From: an uncultured Flavonifractor sp.
GTDB lineage: Bacteria > Bacillota > Clostridia > Oscillospirales > Oscillospiraceae
Length of the DNA stretch: 49,197 nucleotides
Assembly: GCA_944385575.1 (NCBI GenBank)
Contig: CALWXT010000006.1
Span: 1 to 49,197, forward strand
Reading direction: 5' to 3'
In this document: in pieces, positions 7,245 through 15,648 of the stretch
Layout of the letters: each line of letters opens with the position of its first letter
How positions within the stretch are numbered: position 1 is the first letter of the stretch
Notes under the pieces: generated by a model
The model's database searches: none
What the model was told of the DNA's origin: nothing
Seen by the model: only the letters and a program-made list of their open reading frames with translations
Translations under genes and position numbers: made by a program

Positions 7245-8243
7245 TTATAAAAAATATGCCAACAGATTGAACAGATATCCCACCGCAATGATACCCAGCG
7301 TGCAAATGGAAATGAACAGCGCCAGCAGCTTAGGCTTGATGGCCCGCCGCAGCATAATGAGCGACGGGAGCGACAGCGTGGTGACCGCCATCATGAAGGC
7401 CAGCACGGTGCCCAGCTGAGCTCCCTTGGCCAGCAGCGCCTCCGCCACAGGGATCGTGCCGAAAATATCAGCGTACATGGGAATACCCACGGCCACCGCC
7501 AGCACCACTCCCAGCGGATTTCCGCCGCCCAGCAGCGTCTGAATCCACTGTTCCGGAATCCAGTTATGGATCACGGCGCCTACACCCACCCCCACCAGGA
7601 TATAGGGAAACACCTTTCGCAGGGTGGTCACCACCTGGTCACGGGCATAGGCGGCCCGGTCCCGGGGTGTCAGGGTAGCTGAGGCAGCCTCGATCTTCCC
7701 CGCGGAAAACACAAAGTCCTCCACCTGTCCCTCCATGTGCAGCCGCTGAATGATCACGCCCCCGGCCACTGCCACCACCAGTCCTACCACCACATAGAGC
7801 ACCGCCACCCTGGCACCGAACACGCTCATCAGCAGCACCAAACTGCCCAGATCCACCATGGGCGACGAGATCAGAAAGGAAAAGGTGACGCCCAGCGGGA
7901 GCCCCGCACTGCTGAATCCGATAAACAGCGGAATGGAGGAACAGGAGCAGAAGGGCGTTACCGTCCCCAGCAGCGCCGACATGACACTAGCCCAGATCCC
8001 CCGGAAGCGCCCTAGAATGCGCCGGCTCCGTTCCGGCGGAAAGTAGCTTTGCAGATAAGAAACCAGGAAAATCAGCACACACAGCAGAATGGTAATTTTG
8101 ATTACATCGTAGAGGAAGAAATGCAGGCTCCCCCCTGCCCTGCCATCGGGATCAATCCCCAGAGCGGCTAGGCCCCTGCCTATACCGTCGCTGAGCCACT
8201 TCATACCCAGGATCTGGGTCTGGATCACGTCCCACAGTCCCAT
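7245..8243 (-). CDS. SO_0444/YraQ-type permease (DUF318)
   Basis: A 332-aa polytopic membrane protein with about eight helices and the family hallmark TPFCSCSSIPLFIGF near residue 100. A second conserved block, GIPMYADIFGTIPVAEALL, lies in the C-terminal half. Members are proposed to export metal or metalloid ions, with Cys ligands in the first motif, and usually sit with ArsR regulators and small thioredoxins, as here; the substrate cannot be read. ATG with AGGTGA upstream. An ArsR-type palindrome lies 26 bp before its start, behind the arsR gene. Confidence 0.88.
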   Translation of the reverse strand: MGLWDVIQTQILGMKWLSDGIGRGLAALGIDPDGRAGGSLHFFLYDVIKITILLCVLIFLVSYLQSYFPPERSRRILGRFRGIWASVMSALLGTVTPFCSCSSIPLFIGFSSAGLPLGVTFSFLISSPMVDLGSLVLLMSVFGARVAVLYVVVGLVVAVAGGVIIQRLHMEGQVEDFVFSAGKIEAASATLTPRDRAAYARDQVVTTLRKVFPYILVGVGVGAVIHNWIPEQWIQTLLGGGNPLGVVLAVAVGIPMYADIFGTIPVAEALLAKGAQLGTVLAFMMAVTTLSLPSLIMLRRAIKPKLLALFISICTLGIIAVGYLFNLLAYFL

Positions 8244-8268
8244 ATGCCGTCACCTCGCAAATATTCAT

Positions 8269-8284
8269 ATCAAAATTTTTTGAT
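8269..8284 (-). promoter_or_regulatory. ArsR-type operator before the permease
   Basis: ATCAAAATTTTTTGAT is an almost perfect inverted repeat and closely resembles the site in the arsR promoter at 8618-8633. Its place between arsR and the permease suggests a second control point. Confidence 0.65.
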
Positions 8285-8310
8285 GTTTTCTCCAAGGCAA
8301 AGGCCGCCTG

Positions 8311-8604
8311 TCACAGCGGCCCCTCCGTATCAGGTGTGGTAAGCTCCAGTAGCAGTCTGGCCGCCCGCTCCCGCCCCGGAGCACTTAGGCGGTAATGGGT
8401 CCATTTGCCCTCCTGCCGGCTGTCCACCAGTCCGGAATCGCACAGCACCTTCATATGATAGGACAGTCCGGACTGGGTGAGATCCAACGGCTCCTGAAGC
8501 TTGCAGGCACATTTCTCTCCGGTGCGCAGCTGCTCCAGAATCGCCAGGCGCTTGGGATCGCACAGCGCTTTGAATACTTTCGCGTCCTCCTGGTGCTTTC
8601 CCAT
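8311..8604 (-). CDS. ArsR/SmtB-family metalloregulator
   Basis: A 97-aa winged-helix repressor: ALCDPKRLAILEQLRTGEKCACKL, then LTQSGLSYHMKVLCDSGLVDSRQEGKWTHYRL. The pair CAC in the helix before the recognition helix matches the alpha3 ELCVCDL-type thiolate site of arsenite/cadmium sensors, so metal or metalloid derepression is likely. ATG at 8604 with GAGGTGAGG upstream. It starts the arsR-permease-thioredoxin operon and probably represses it through the two palindromes. Confidence 0.9.
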   Translation of the reverse strand: MGKHQEDAKVFKALCDPKRLAILEQLRTGEKCACKLQEPLDLTQSGLSYHMKVLCDSGLVDSRQEGKWTHYRLSAPGRERAARLLLELTTPDTEGPL

Positions 8605-8617
8605 ACCCTCACCTCAA

Positions 8618-8669
8618 ATCAAATTATTTTGATGTATCAGAGTATAGGGCACCACTGGCCATTTGTCAA
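8618..8669 (-). promoter_or_regulatory. arsR promoter and operator
   Basis: On the minus strand TTGACA (8669-8664) and TATACT (8646-8641) are 17 bp apart. The inverted repeat ATCAAATTATTTTGAT at 8618-8633 lies just downstream over the transcription start region, a typical repressor position. Confidence 0.85.
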
Positions 8670-8680
8670 GGGGCTTTCTC

Positions 8681-8712
8681 AAAAAAGGACCGGCGGAATG
8701 CTCCGCCGGTCC
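8681..8712 (-). terminator. terminator of the sigma/anti-sigma/lipoprotein operon
   Basis: An 11-bp stem GGACCGGCGGA / TCCGCCGGTCC with a 4-nt loop is followed on the minus strand by TTTTTT. Confidence 0.88.
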
Positions 8713-8722
8713 CTTCTGCCTC

Positions 8723-9064
8723 TTAATCTGCTTTCACAATGGAGACAATAACAGGAGTGGAGCCCTCAACCCCCAGCTCCCCGGTGTAGGTCACATCCAC
8801 GCTGTCGCCTTCCATAAAGTCGTCCATCGTAACGCCCTCACCGTAATCCATGTTCTGGTATTCACCCTCGCCGGTCAGCAGCACCAGATAAGAGTCGATC
8901 TTATTGATGATGCCGTGCACGACTTTTGCTTCCGGGGTTTCCGTGCTGGCCACAGGGGAATCCTTGGGCTGCGGGCTCTGCTTGCCGCCACCCGTCACTC
9001 CGCATGCCGTCAGGGAAACGGCCATCAGAGCCAGCACCAACATCAAACAAATCTTGCGTTTCAT
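8723..9064 (-). CDS. small lipoprotein of the ECF sigma operon
   Basis: A 113-aa protein with a lipoprotein signal (MKRKICLMLVLALMAVSL, then TAC as lipobox), a Ser/Pro/Thr-rich linker and a compact domain. The domain (GIINKIDSYLVLLTGEGEY...) resembles the OB-fold, DUF3221-like proteins found in Gram-positive bacteria; that link is tentative. It lies 6 nt behind the anti-sigma gene and is the last gene of the operon, so it is probably part of the envelope response driven by the ECF sigma factor. Confidence 0.75.
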   Translation of the reverse strand: MKRKICLMLVLALMAVSLTACGVTGGGKQSPQPKDSPVASTETPEAKVVHGIINKIDSYLVLLTGEGEYQNMDYGEGVTMDDFMEGDSVDVTYTGELGVEGSTPVIVSIVKAD

Positions 9065-9070
9065 ATGTAT

Positions 9071-10192
9071 TTACCTCACATTCTGCTGCGCGAAATCCGG
9101 CAGCGGCTGTCCCGCGAGCCGGTAGAAGGACGCCACCTTCTCCCAGTCCACGGCTTCTGTCTCATCGTCTTCCTGATCCTGCAAAAAGCCGCTCAGGCCC
9201 CGCAGCATCTCATCCTGCTCCCGGCTGCTGGCCTGGGAGAAATGGTCCTCCATAAAGTCCAGCACCGTCTCCGCCCGGTCGGCGCGGAGCAGCAGCTCGT
9301 AGTACTCATTCAGGAACCGGCTGCTCTCATAGTCCTCCATGCTCCGGTAGGAGACCGGCACATTGTTCCCTGTGCGCTGCTCCACCAACAGACCGGCTTC
9401 CGCAGCCACACGCTCAGCCTCCGCCCGGTCGGCATACTGACCCAGCTCCAGGAAAAATGCTCCGTTATCATCCCGCAGGACCCGGAAGGATTGCCCGGCA
9501 TATGCCTGCACGGCCTCCGTCAGCCCCGTCTCGTCACAGGACAGCGTGCGCACGGAATAGACCGTGTCAAGCCGGATCTCCGCAGGCGTCAGCCGGATCA
9601 CCAGGCTGCCGGGGTCCCGGTATTCCTGGATCTGGACGTCGGCATCGCTCTCCAGCTCCAGCTGGATCACCGCGGCTTCTCCCTCCAGCGGCAGCCGGCA
9701 GACACCTTTGATGTACTGGCTGGTATCTTTCGCCCGGGAGATCTCCGACAGGATCTCCACGCCGCCGGTACCCGGGAGAGTAATGGTCACCGTTTTGGGA
9801 TAAGAGGCAAACTCCGCCTGATACAAAGAGGCGTCCGCCCCCGGAAATTCCAGGCGCATCTGCTCCGTGGTTCCCTTCCGCTCCATAGTCAGTACGGCGG
9901 TCCCTTCCCCCGCCTGGCTGCCGCCCTGGGCCAAGGGCTGATTCTTGCCAAAAACCCGTACCAGCTCCCCGATCACGGGAATGTCCTGCACGGCGGCGGC
10001 AAAGGCGGGCGAAATATTGATCCCACCTACAAAAAGCGCCGCCGCCAGCACGACAGAGCATGCACAGCGCCCAGCTGTACGCCTGGCCCGCTTCCGGCGT
10101 ATGACTGCCTGCTGGCCCGCGCTGAAGCCGCGCCGGATCACTTCATTTAAATCATCAGGAATGTCCACTTCCACATTCCAGTTATCCTCCAT
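9071..10192 (-). CDS. membrane-anchored anti-sigma factor
   Basis: A 373-aa protein with a short N-terminal cytoplasmic part of about 40 residues, rich in charges, then one membrane helix near residues 41-62 and a large extracytoplasmic region. The segment around residues 240-285 (QSFRVLRDDNGAFFLELGQY...AEAERVAAEAG) resembles a SPOR-like peptidoglycan-binding repeat. This is the layout of anti-sigma factors that hold an ECF sigma at the membrane. Its start overlaps the sigma gene by 11 nt, giving translational coupling. There is no zinc-finger HxxxCxxC motif, so it is not a classic ZAS-type anti-sigma. Confidence 0.8.
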   Translation of the reverse strand: MEDNWNVEVDIPDDLNEVIRRGFSAGQQAVIRRKRARRTAGRCACSVVLAAALFVGGINISPAFAAAVQDIPVIGELVRVFGKNQPLAQGGSQAGEGTAVLTMERKGTTEQMRLEFPGADASLYQAEFASYPKTVTITLPGTGGVEILSEISRAKDTSQYIKGVCRLPLEGEAAVIQLELESDADVQIQEYRDPGSLVIRLTPAEIRLDTVYSVRTLSCDETGLTEAVQAYAGQSFRVLRDDNGAFFLELGQYADRAEAERVAAEAGLLVEQRTGNNVPVSYRSMEDYESSRFLNEYYELLLRADRAETVLDFMEDHFSQASSREQDEMLRGLSGFLQDQEDDETEAVDWEKVASFYRLAGQPLPDFAQQNVR

Positions 10193-10691
10193 GGACCCGC
10201 ATCCTTTCCTTCAAAGATTTCAAACCACGGTAGTACAGGGATTTTACGCTATTCTCTGATTTTTTGAGGATCTGCGCTATTTCCGCGAACGTCATATTTT
10301 CGTAGACCTTCAGGACAATAACGGTGCGGCTCTTGGCCTCGAGCCGCGACAGGGAATCCTGGACCCATATGGTATCCCCCCACCGCTCCTCCTCCATGAC
10401 CGCAGCCTCCGGAAGGGTTTCCGCCCACACCACGGAAGGGGCATGCCGGCGCAGGAAGGTGGCGGCAGTATGGGTCAGAATCCGGTAAAACCAGGGGTAG
10501 AACTTCTCCCGATCCTTCAGCCGTGCCTTCCCCACATAGGCTTTGCACACGGCCTCCTGTACGATATCCTTGGCGTCCTCCGCATTGCGGACATACCCGT
10601 ACGCCACCCGGTAAAAGGAGTCGCCTTTTTCTTCGATCAGTCTCAGAAAATCCGCGTCCGATAGTGTTATGGCATCTTTTTGCAGCTGCAT
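10182..10691 (-). CDS. ECF-type RNA polymerase sigma factor
   Basis: A 169-aa sigma-70 family protein with region 2 (SFYRVAYGYVRNAEDAKDIVQEAVCKAY, then KFYPWFYRILTH) and region 4 (SRTVIVLKVYENMTFAEIAQILKKSENSVKSLYYRGLKSLK). ATG 10691 is preferred over the in-frame ATG at 10715 because AAGGAGG lies 9 nt before it. It heads an operon with the overlapping anti-sigma gene and a lipoprotein gene. TGCAAC-N16-GAGTCT upstream may be its own ECF-type promoter, so autoregulation is likely. Confidence 0.9.
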   Translation of the reverse strand: MQLQKDAITLSDADFLRLIEEKGDSFYRVAYGYVRNAEDAKDIVQEAVCKAYVGKARLKDREKFYPWFYRILTHTAATFLRRHAPSVVWAETLPEAAVMEEERWGDTIWVQDSLSRLEAKSRTVIVLKVYENMTFAEIAQILKKSENSVKSLYYRGLKSLKERMRVHGG

Positions 10692-10719
10692 GCGGCGAAT
10701 AACCTCCTTCCACATATTA

Positions 10720-10747
10720 AGACTCCGTTTTCATGAAGATAGTTGCA
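10720..10747 (-). promoter_or_regulatory. candidate ECF-type promoter (autoregulated)
   Basis: On the minus strand TGCAAC (10747-10742) and GAGTCT (10725-10720) are 16 bp apart, ~30 bp before the sigma factor start. The -35 motif resembles ECF -35 elements, which usually carry an AAC core. No SigA-type promoter is evident here. Confidence 0.4.
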
Positions 10748-10846
10748 GCTTTTTTCCCTGACGGAACATTTTCTTTTTTCCGTCTGCTTTCCCGGCGTCC
10801 CGCATAGACTAAAATGGATAGCCGCAGAACGCAGGAGGTGCTGACC

Positions 10847-11110
10847 ATGAGATGCCGGGTTTCGGAACTGCGCTACAAGGAGATCATCGACGTGGCTGAC
10901 GGCAGCCGGTACGGCTTCGTAGGCGATGTGGAAGTGGACCTGGAGACCGGGCAAATCACCCAGCTCATTGTGCCCGGCCGCCTGCGCCTGTTCGGGCTGC
11001 TTGGCCGGTGGGAGGACACCCTGTTCCCCTGGTCCTCCGTGCGCCGCTTCGGGGCGGATACCATCCTGGTGGAACGGGGCCTGCTCCGTCAGGAACGCCG
11101 CCGGGAATAG
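10847..11110 (+). CDS. YlmC/YmxH-family PRC-barrel protein
   Basis: An 87-aa protein covering the whole YlmC/YmxH family (MRCRVSELRYKEIIDVADGSRYGFVGDV, then LIVPGRLRLFGLLGR). These PRC-barrel proteins are conserved in spore formers and are annotated as sporulation proteins; the molecular role is not established. ATG 10847 has AGGAGG 8 nt upstream. Its presence supports a sporulating host. It is divergent from the ECF sigma operon. Confidence 0.88.
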   Translation: MRCRVSELRYKEIIDVADGSRYGFVGDVEVDLETGQITQLIVPGRLRLFGLLGRWEDTLFPWSSVRRFGADTILVERGLLRQERRRE

Positions 11111-11133
11111 GTAAGATTTCCCCCGTTCCTCCA

Positions 11134-11162
11134 TTGTGTAATCTCTAGTTTTGTGCTATACT
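11134..11162 (+). promoter_or_regulatory. SigA-type promoter of glmS
   Basis: TTGTGT and TATACT with a 17-bp spacer lie 40 bp before glmS. The untranslated leader is too short for a glmS ribozyme. Confidence 0.7.
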
Positions 11163-11201
11163 CAAATATTGTTTTAAGTCAAACTTCCGGGAGGAACGCA
11201 T

Positions 11202-13034
11202 ATGTGTGGTATCGTTGGATTCGTCGGTTCGGAAGAAGCCTCACCTATTTTGCTGGACGGACTGTCCCGTCTGGAATACCGCGGATATGACTCCGCGGGC
11301 ATCGCAGTATATGACCCGCAGCTGGGCCTTCAGGTTGAGAAAGCCAAGGGCCGGCTGCAAGTGCTCTGTGACCTGACCCAGGGCGGCAGCACCGTCCGCG
11401 GCACCCTGGGACTGGGCCATACCCGCTGGGCAACCCACGGGGAGCCCTCGGACATCAATTCCCATCCTCAGGTCAGTCAGGACGGCCGGTTTGCAGTGGT
11501 GCATAACGGCATTATCGAAAACTATGTGGCCCTGCGGGAATTTCTCCAGTCGGAGGGAGTCCACTTTGTGTCCCAGACCGACACGGAGGTGGTGGCTCAG
11601 CTGCTGGAATACTATTACGACGGCAATCTGCTGGACGCGGTGGTGAAGACCCTTGCCCGCATTCAGGGCGCCTACGCCCTGGGTATTCTGTGCGCCGACT
11701 GTCCCGATCGGCTCATCGCCGTGCGCAAGGACTCCCCTCTGATCCTGGGCTTCGGCCAGGGCGCCCATTATCTGGCCAGCGACGTCACCGCCCTCATCAA
11801 GTACACCCGGGAGGTGTGCTATCTGGACGACGGCGAGATCGCTGAGCTGACCGCCGACCATCTGTGGGTCTATGATGCCTACCTCCGTCCGGTGGAGAAG
11901 AAGCACCATCACGTGGACTGGGAGGTATCTGCCGCGGAAAAGGGCGGCTACGAGCACTTCATGATCAAGGAGATCATGGAGCAGCCCGAGGCCATCCGCA
12001 AGACCATCTCTCCCCGCATTCAGGACGGCAAGGTGGTGCTGGACGGGCTGGCCATCACCGCTCAGGATGTGGCGGAGATGGACAAGCTGTGCGTCATCGC
12101 CTGCGGCTCCTCCTACCATGTGGGCATGAATGCCAAGTATATTCTGGAAAAGCTGCTGCGCAAGCCGGTGGAAGTCACCCTGGCCTCTGAGTTCCGCTAC
12201 TGCGATCCCATCGTGTCCTCCAAGTCACTGGCCCTGGTGATCAGCCAGTCCGGCGAGACCATCGACACCCTGGCCGCCATGCGGGAGGCCAAACGGCTGG
12301 GCGCCAAGGTGCTCTCTATCGTCAATGTGGTGGGCTCCACCATCGCCCGTGAAAGCGACGGCGTGCTGTACACCTGGGCGGGCCCGGAGATCGCCGTGGC
12401 CACTACCAAGGCCTACTCCACTCAGCTGGCGGTGGTCTACCTCATCGGCCTGTACTGCGCCGACCTGCTGGGCTCCATTACCCGGGAGGAATACGACACG
12501 ATCCTGGCAGAACTCCAGCAGATCCCCGACAAGCTGGAGGAGATCCTGAAGAACCGGGAGGACATCCAGTATTTCGCCTCCATCTACTTCAACCACCCCT
12601 CCATGTTCTTCATCGGCCGCAACCTGGACTATACTGTGGGTCTGGAGGGCTCCCTCAAGCTGAAGGAGATCTCCTATATCCATTCCGAGGCCTACGCCGC
12701 CGGCGAGCTGAAGCACGGCACCATCTCCCTCATCGAGCCGGGTACCCTGGTGGTTGCTCTGGCCGGATTCAGCGCCCTGTTTGAGAAGACTATGAGCAAT
12801 GTGGTGGAGGTCAAGAGCCGTGGTGCCGACGTACTGGGCCTCACCACCCGCAGCCAGGCCGCCGAAATGGCCAAAACCGCCGACCACGTCATGACTGTTC
12901 CGGACACTCATCCCCTGCTCCTCCCCTCTCTGGAGGTAGTGCCCATGCAGCTTTTCGCCTACTATGTAGCCCTTCAGCGCGGCTGCGACATTGACAAGCC
13001 CCGGAACCTGGCCAAGTCCGTGACCGTAGAATAA
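11202..13034 (+). CDS. glmS: Glucosamine-6-phosphate synthase (isomerising)
   Basis: A 610-aa protein, the usual length. It makes glucosamine-6-phosphate from fructose-6-phosphate and glutamine, the first step to UDP-GlcNAc. The mature N-terminus MCGIVGFVG exposes the nucleophile Cys2 of the glutaminase domain, with HTRWATHG as the glutamine-binding loop. Two SIS sugar-isomerase domains follow (CGSSYHVG and SQSGETIDT; EGSLKLKEISYIHSEAY), ending in the conserved DKPRNLAKSVTVE. ATG with GGGAGG upstream. Only ~90 bp separate it from the previous gene, which leaves no room for the glmS ribozyme of other Firmicutes. The ABC-importer genes start 12 nt later and may be co-transcribed. Confidence 0.97.
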   Translation: MCGIVGFVGSEEASPILLDGLSRLEYRGYDSAGIAVYDPQLGLQVEKAKGRLQVLCDLTQGGSTVRGTLGLGHTRWATHGEPSDINSHPQVSQDGRFAVVHNGIIENYVALREFLQSEGVHFVSQTDTEVVAQLLEYYYDGNLLDAVVKTLARIQGAYALGILCADCPDRLIAVRKDSPLILGFGQGAHYLASDVTALIKYTREVCYLDDGEIAELTADHLWVYDAYLRPVEKKHHHVDWEVSAAEKGGYEHFMIKEIMEQPEAIRKTISPRIQDGKVVLDGLAITAQDVAEMDKLCVIACGSSYHVGMNAKYILEKLLRKPVEVTLASEFRYCDPIVSSKSLALVISQSGETIDTLAAMREAKRLGAKVLSIVNVVGSTIARESDGVLYTWAGPEIAVATTKAYSTQLAVVYLIGLYCADLLGSITREEYDTILAELQQIPDKLEEILKNREDIQYFASIYFNHPSMFFIGRNLDYTVGLEGSLKLKEISYIHSEAYAAGELKHGTISLIEPGTLVVALAGFSALFEKTMSNVVEVKSRGADVLGLTTRSQAAEMAKTADHVMTVPDTHPLLLPSLEVVPMQLFAYYVALQRGCDIDKPRNLAKSVTVE

Positions 13035-13045
13035 GGAGGGACACT

Positions 13046-14608
13046 TTGAAAAAACTGACTGCACTGTTTCTCTCCCTGGCTCTGCTGCTCACCCTGGCCG
13101 CCTGCGGCCCGGAGGGAAAGGCAGCCGACGTGGTACGCTACGGCATGTCCAACGCCTGGGACACTCTGATGCCGTACAACAGCCCGTCGGGCAGTAACTA
13201 TACCCGTATTGTGTGTGACAAAATCTACGACCGGCTGGCCTACGTCCACGCCGACGGCTCTCTGGACCCCCGGGGCGCCGCAAGCTGGGAGAGCGCCGAC
13301 GATGGCATGGCGGTGGTCTTCCATCTGGATGAAAAAGCCGCCTTCCATGACGGCACCGCCGTAACGGCAGAACATTGGGCAGACACCATCGCGCTGATGA
13401 CCAACCCCGACTGCCCTGCCCTGGGCCGCTCCGTATTCAACGTGCTGGCGGGTACTGACGACAATGGTGCCGCCATTCAGGGGGAAGCCCTGGGCGCCGA
13501 GGCAGTGGATGAATACACCCTGAAGCTTACCTTCAAGACCCCCACCACCCCGGAGGACTTCCTGCTGGACCGCAACCGGGAGTTTTATGTGCTGCCCACC
13601 CACCTGCTGGATGGAACAGCCCCGTCGGAGGTCATGGACCTGGAGCTGTGGGAGGCCCCCGTGGGCTCCGGCCCTCTCAAATTTGTAGAGGAGATCCCCG
13701 GCAGCCAGCTCACCCTCCAGGCCAACCCGGACTACCATCTGGGCCGTCCCGGCTTCGATACCCTGGTCATTACGGTAATGGACAAGTCCAATCTGCTCCC
13801 CTCGCTGATGGCGGGAGATCTGGACTACTATGCCTTCGGCGGCAATCTGTCGGTGGAATCCGCGGAAACTGCCCGGAAGGGCGGAATCGAAGTGCTGGAG
13901 GGCACCGTGCCCAACAGCTTCTATGAGCTGATGCTCAACAATCAGACCATTTCCAGCTCTGCTATCCGCCGGGCTATCGACCTGGCGCTGGACAAGGATG
14001 CTCTGTGCCTCCATACTGCCCAGGGGCTGGGCGAACCCACCGCCACCGACCTGACGCCGGGCACGGAGTACACCAGCTCCCTGACCTGGAACCGGGATGT
14101 GGAGGGTGCAAAGGCGCTGCTGGCGGAGGGCGGCTACGATGGCAGCACCTACACCCTGGCCTGTACCTCCAACCGCTCCGGTCTGGCAGCTCTGATGCAG
14201 CAGCAGCTGGCGGAAGCAGACATCACCGTGACCATTGAGACGGTGGACTCCGCCACTCTGTTCTCCGGCATGGCGGACGGCAAGTATGATATGGCCATCG
14301 CCAGCCATACCCCTGGCGCCCTCCCCCTCTGGTTCACTGAGAGCCGGTTCAGCGAGGGCAACAACATTTTCCATGTGTCTGACCTGTCCCCCTATACCGC
14401 CCTGATCGCCCAGATCAAGGCCACCTCCGGCGGAGCGGAGCGGCAGGCGCTGGTGGATCAGCTTCAGGAGCTGCTGGCACAGGAGCGGCCCTTTATCCCC
14501 CTGTGGTTCGGCCGTACTCTCCACGCCCAGTCCCCCACAGTAGACAACATCGACTACCCCTCTTCCAGCTTCTCCAACGAGAACGTGTGGGAGTGGACCT
14601 TAAAATAA
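13046..14608 (+). CDS. Peptide/nickel-type ABC transporter substrate-binding lipoprotein
   Basis: A 520-aa SBP_bac_5 family protein. A lipoprotein signal (MKKLTALFLSLALLLTLAAC) anchors it outside the membrane. The body has the family core (VVRYGMSNAWDTLMPYNSP; AVVFHLDEKAAFHDGTAVTA; GSGPLKFVEE; AIRRAIDLALDKDAL). These proteins bind oligopeptides, nickel complexes or glycosides; the ligand cannot be told here. Translation starts at a TTG behind AAGGAGGG, 12 nt after glmS. Two permease genes follow. Confidence 0.9.
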   Translation: MKKLTALFLSLALLLTLAACGPEGKAADVVRYGMSNAWDTLMPYNSPSGSNYTRIVCDKIYDRLAYVHADGSLDPRGAASWESADDGMAVVFHLDEKAAFHDGTAVTAEHWADTIALMTNPDCPALGRSVFNVLAGTDDNGAAIQGEALGAEAVDEYTLKLTFKTPTTPEDFLLDRNREFYVLPTHLLDGTAPSEVMDLELWEAPVGSGPLKFVEEIPGSQLTLQANPDYHLGRPGFDTLVITVMDKSNLLPSLMAGDLDYYAFGGNLSVESAETARKGGIEVLEGTVPNSFYELMLNNQTISSSAIRRAIDLALDKDALCLHTAQGLGEPTATDLTPGTEYTSSLTWNRDVEGAKALLAEGGYDGSTYTLACTSNRSGLAALMQQQLAEADITVTIETVDSATLFSGMADGKYDMAIASHTPGALPLWFTESRFSEGNNIFHVSDLSPYTALIAQIKATSGGAERQALVDQLQELLAQERPFIPLWFGRTLHAQSPTVDNIDYPSSSFSNENVWEWTLK

Positions 14609-14687
14609 GACAGAAATAACCTCCGTAGGGCCGCCGCCCATAGCGGCCCGTGCCGAAAGGCCGGAAGTGCAGGAGGAACCAACGCTT

Positions 14688-15644
14688 ATGGGTCGCTATA
14701 TCCGGCGCCGTCTTGTCACGGCAATCCCCGTCTTTTTCGGGATCACGTTACTTGTCTTTCTGATGGTCAATCTGGCCCCCGGCACCATCACCGACCTGAT
14801 GGGCGAGGGGGCCTCCTCTGAGGCCGACAGGGCCGCTTTGGAAGCCGCCCTGGGCCTTGACCAGCCGCTGCCCATCCGGTACGTCCAGTGGCTGGCGGGA
14901 TTGTTCCGAGGCCAGCTGGGGCAGTCCTTCTTCTATGACCGGCCCGTGAGCCGCCTGATCGCCCAGCGGGTGGGTCCCTCCCTGCTGCTTACCGGCAGCG
15001 GTGTGGTGCTGGCGGTGGCCATAGCCCTGCCTCTGGGCATCCTGGCCGCCTGGAAGCCCCGCTCCGTCTGGGACCGGCTGGCCTCTGTCCTCAGTCTGAT
15101 CAGCTACAGCGTGCCCGGCTTTTTCCTCTGCCTGGCCGGCATTGCCCTGTTTGCCGTCACGCTGGGCTGGCTGCCCGCCCGCGGCATGTACACAGCAGGC
15201 TCCTTCACCTCTCTGGCCGACCTGCTCCGCCACCTGATCCTCCCCGCCGGAGTGGTGTGCCTCAGCAGCTTGGGGGAGCTGGTCAAGCAGACCCGGGCCG
15301 CCTGTCTGGAAGCTCTGGGCCAGGACTACATCGTTACCGCCCGGGCCAAGGGTCTGACCGAAGGCGCAGTGATGGTACGCCATGCCTTCCGTGGTTCCCT
15401 GGTCCCGGTGCTCACCACTATCCTCAGCCACATCCCACATATCCTGGGCGGCTCGGTGGTGGTGGAACAGATCTTCGGCTGGCCCGGCATGGGCAGCCTG
15501 CTCTTTTCCGGCATCTCCCAGCGGGATTATCCGGTGGTGATGGGTGTTACGGTGGTCATCGCTCTGGCGGTGCTCCTGACCAATCTGCTGCTGGATCTGG
15601 TATACGGCCTGGCCGACCCCAGAGTGCGGTATGGAAAGGGGTAG
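14688..15644 (+). CDS. ABC transporter permease, DppB/OppB type
   Basis: A 318-aa protein with the start typical of DppB-like subunits (RYIRRRLVTAIPVFFGITLLVFL) and about six membrane helices. The EAA loop that contacts the ATPase is clear (VKQTRAACLEALGQDYIVTARAKGLTEG). It ends DLVYGLADPRVRYG as in the family. ATG 14688 is chosen over the in-frame GTG at 14667, which overlaps the AGGAGG site. The operon encodes no ATPase. Confidence 0.92.
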   Translation: MGRYIRRRLVTAIPVFFGITLLVFLMVNLAPGTITDLMGEGASSEADRAALEAALGLDQPLPIRYVQWLAGLFRGQLGQSFFYDRPVSRLIAQRVGPSLLLTGSGVVLAVAIALPLGILAAWKPRSVWDRLASVLSLISYSVPGFFLCLAGIALFAVTLGWLPARGMYTAGSFTSLADLLRHLILPAGVVCLSSLGELVKQTRAACLEALGQDYIVTARAKGLTEGAVMVRHAFRGSLVPVLTTILSHIPHILGGSVVVEQIFGWPGMGSLLFSGISQRDYPVVMGVTVVIALAVLLTNLLLDLVYGLADPRVRYGKG

Positions 15645-15648
15645 GGCC

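Noticed and set aside
11111-11201. glmS ribozyme
   Set aside because: The gap before glmS is only ~90 bp including the promoter, too short, and no ribozyme core was seen.
12974-14524. 516-codon minus-strand frame over the substrate-binding protein gene
   Set aside because: No motif or start signal; the plus-strand lipoprotein gene is clear.
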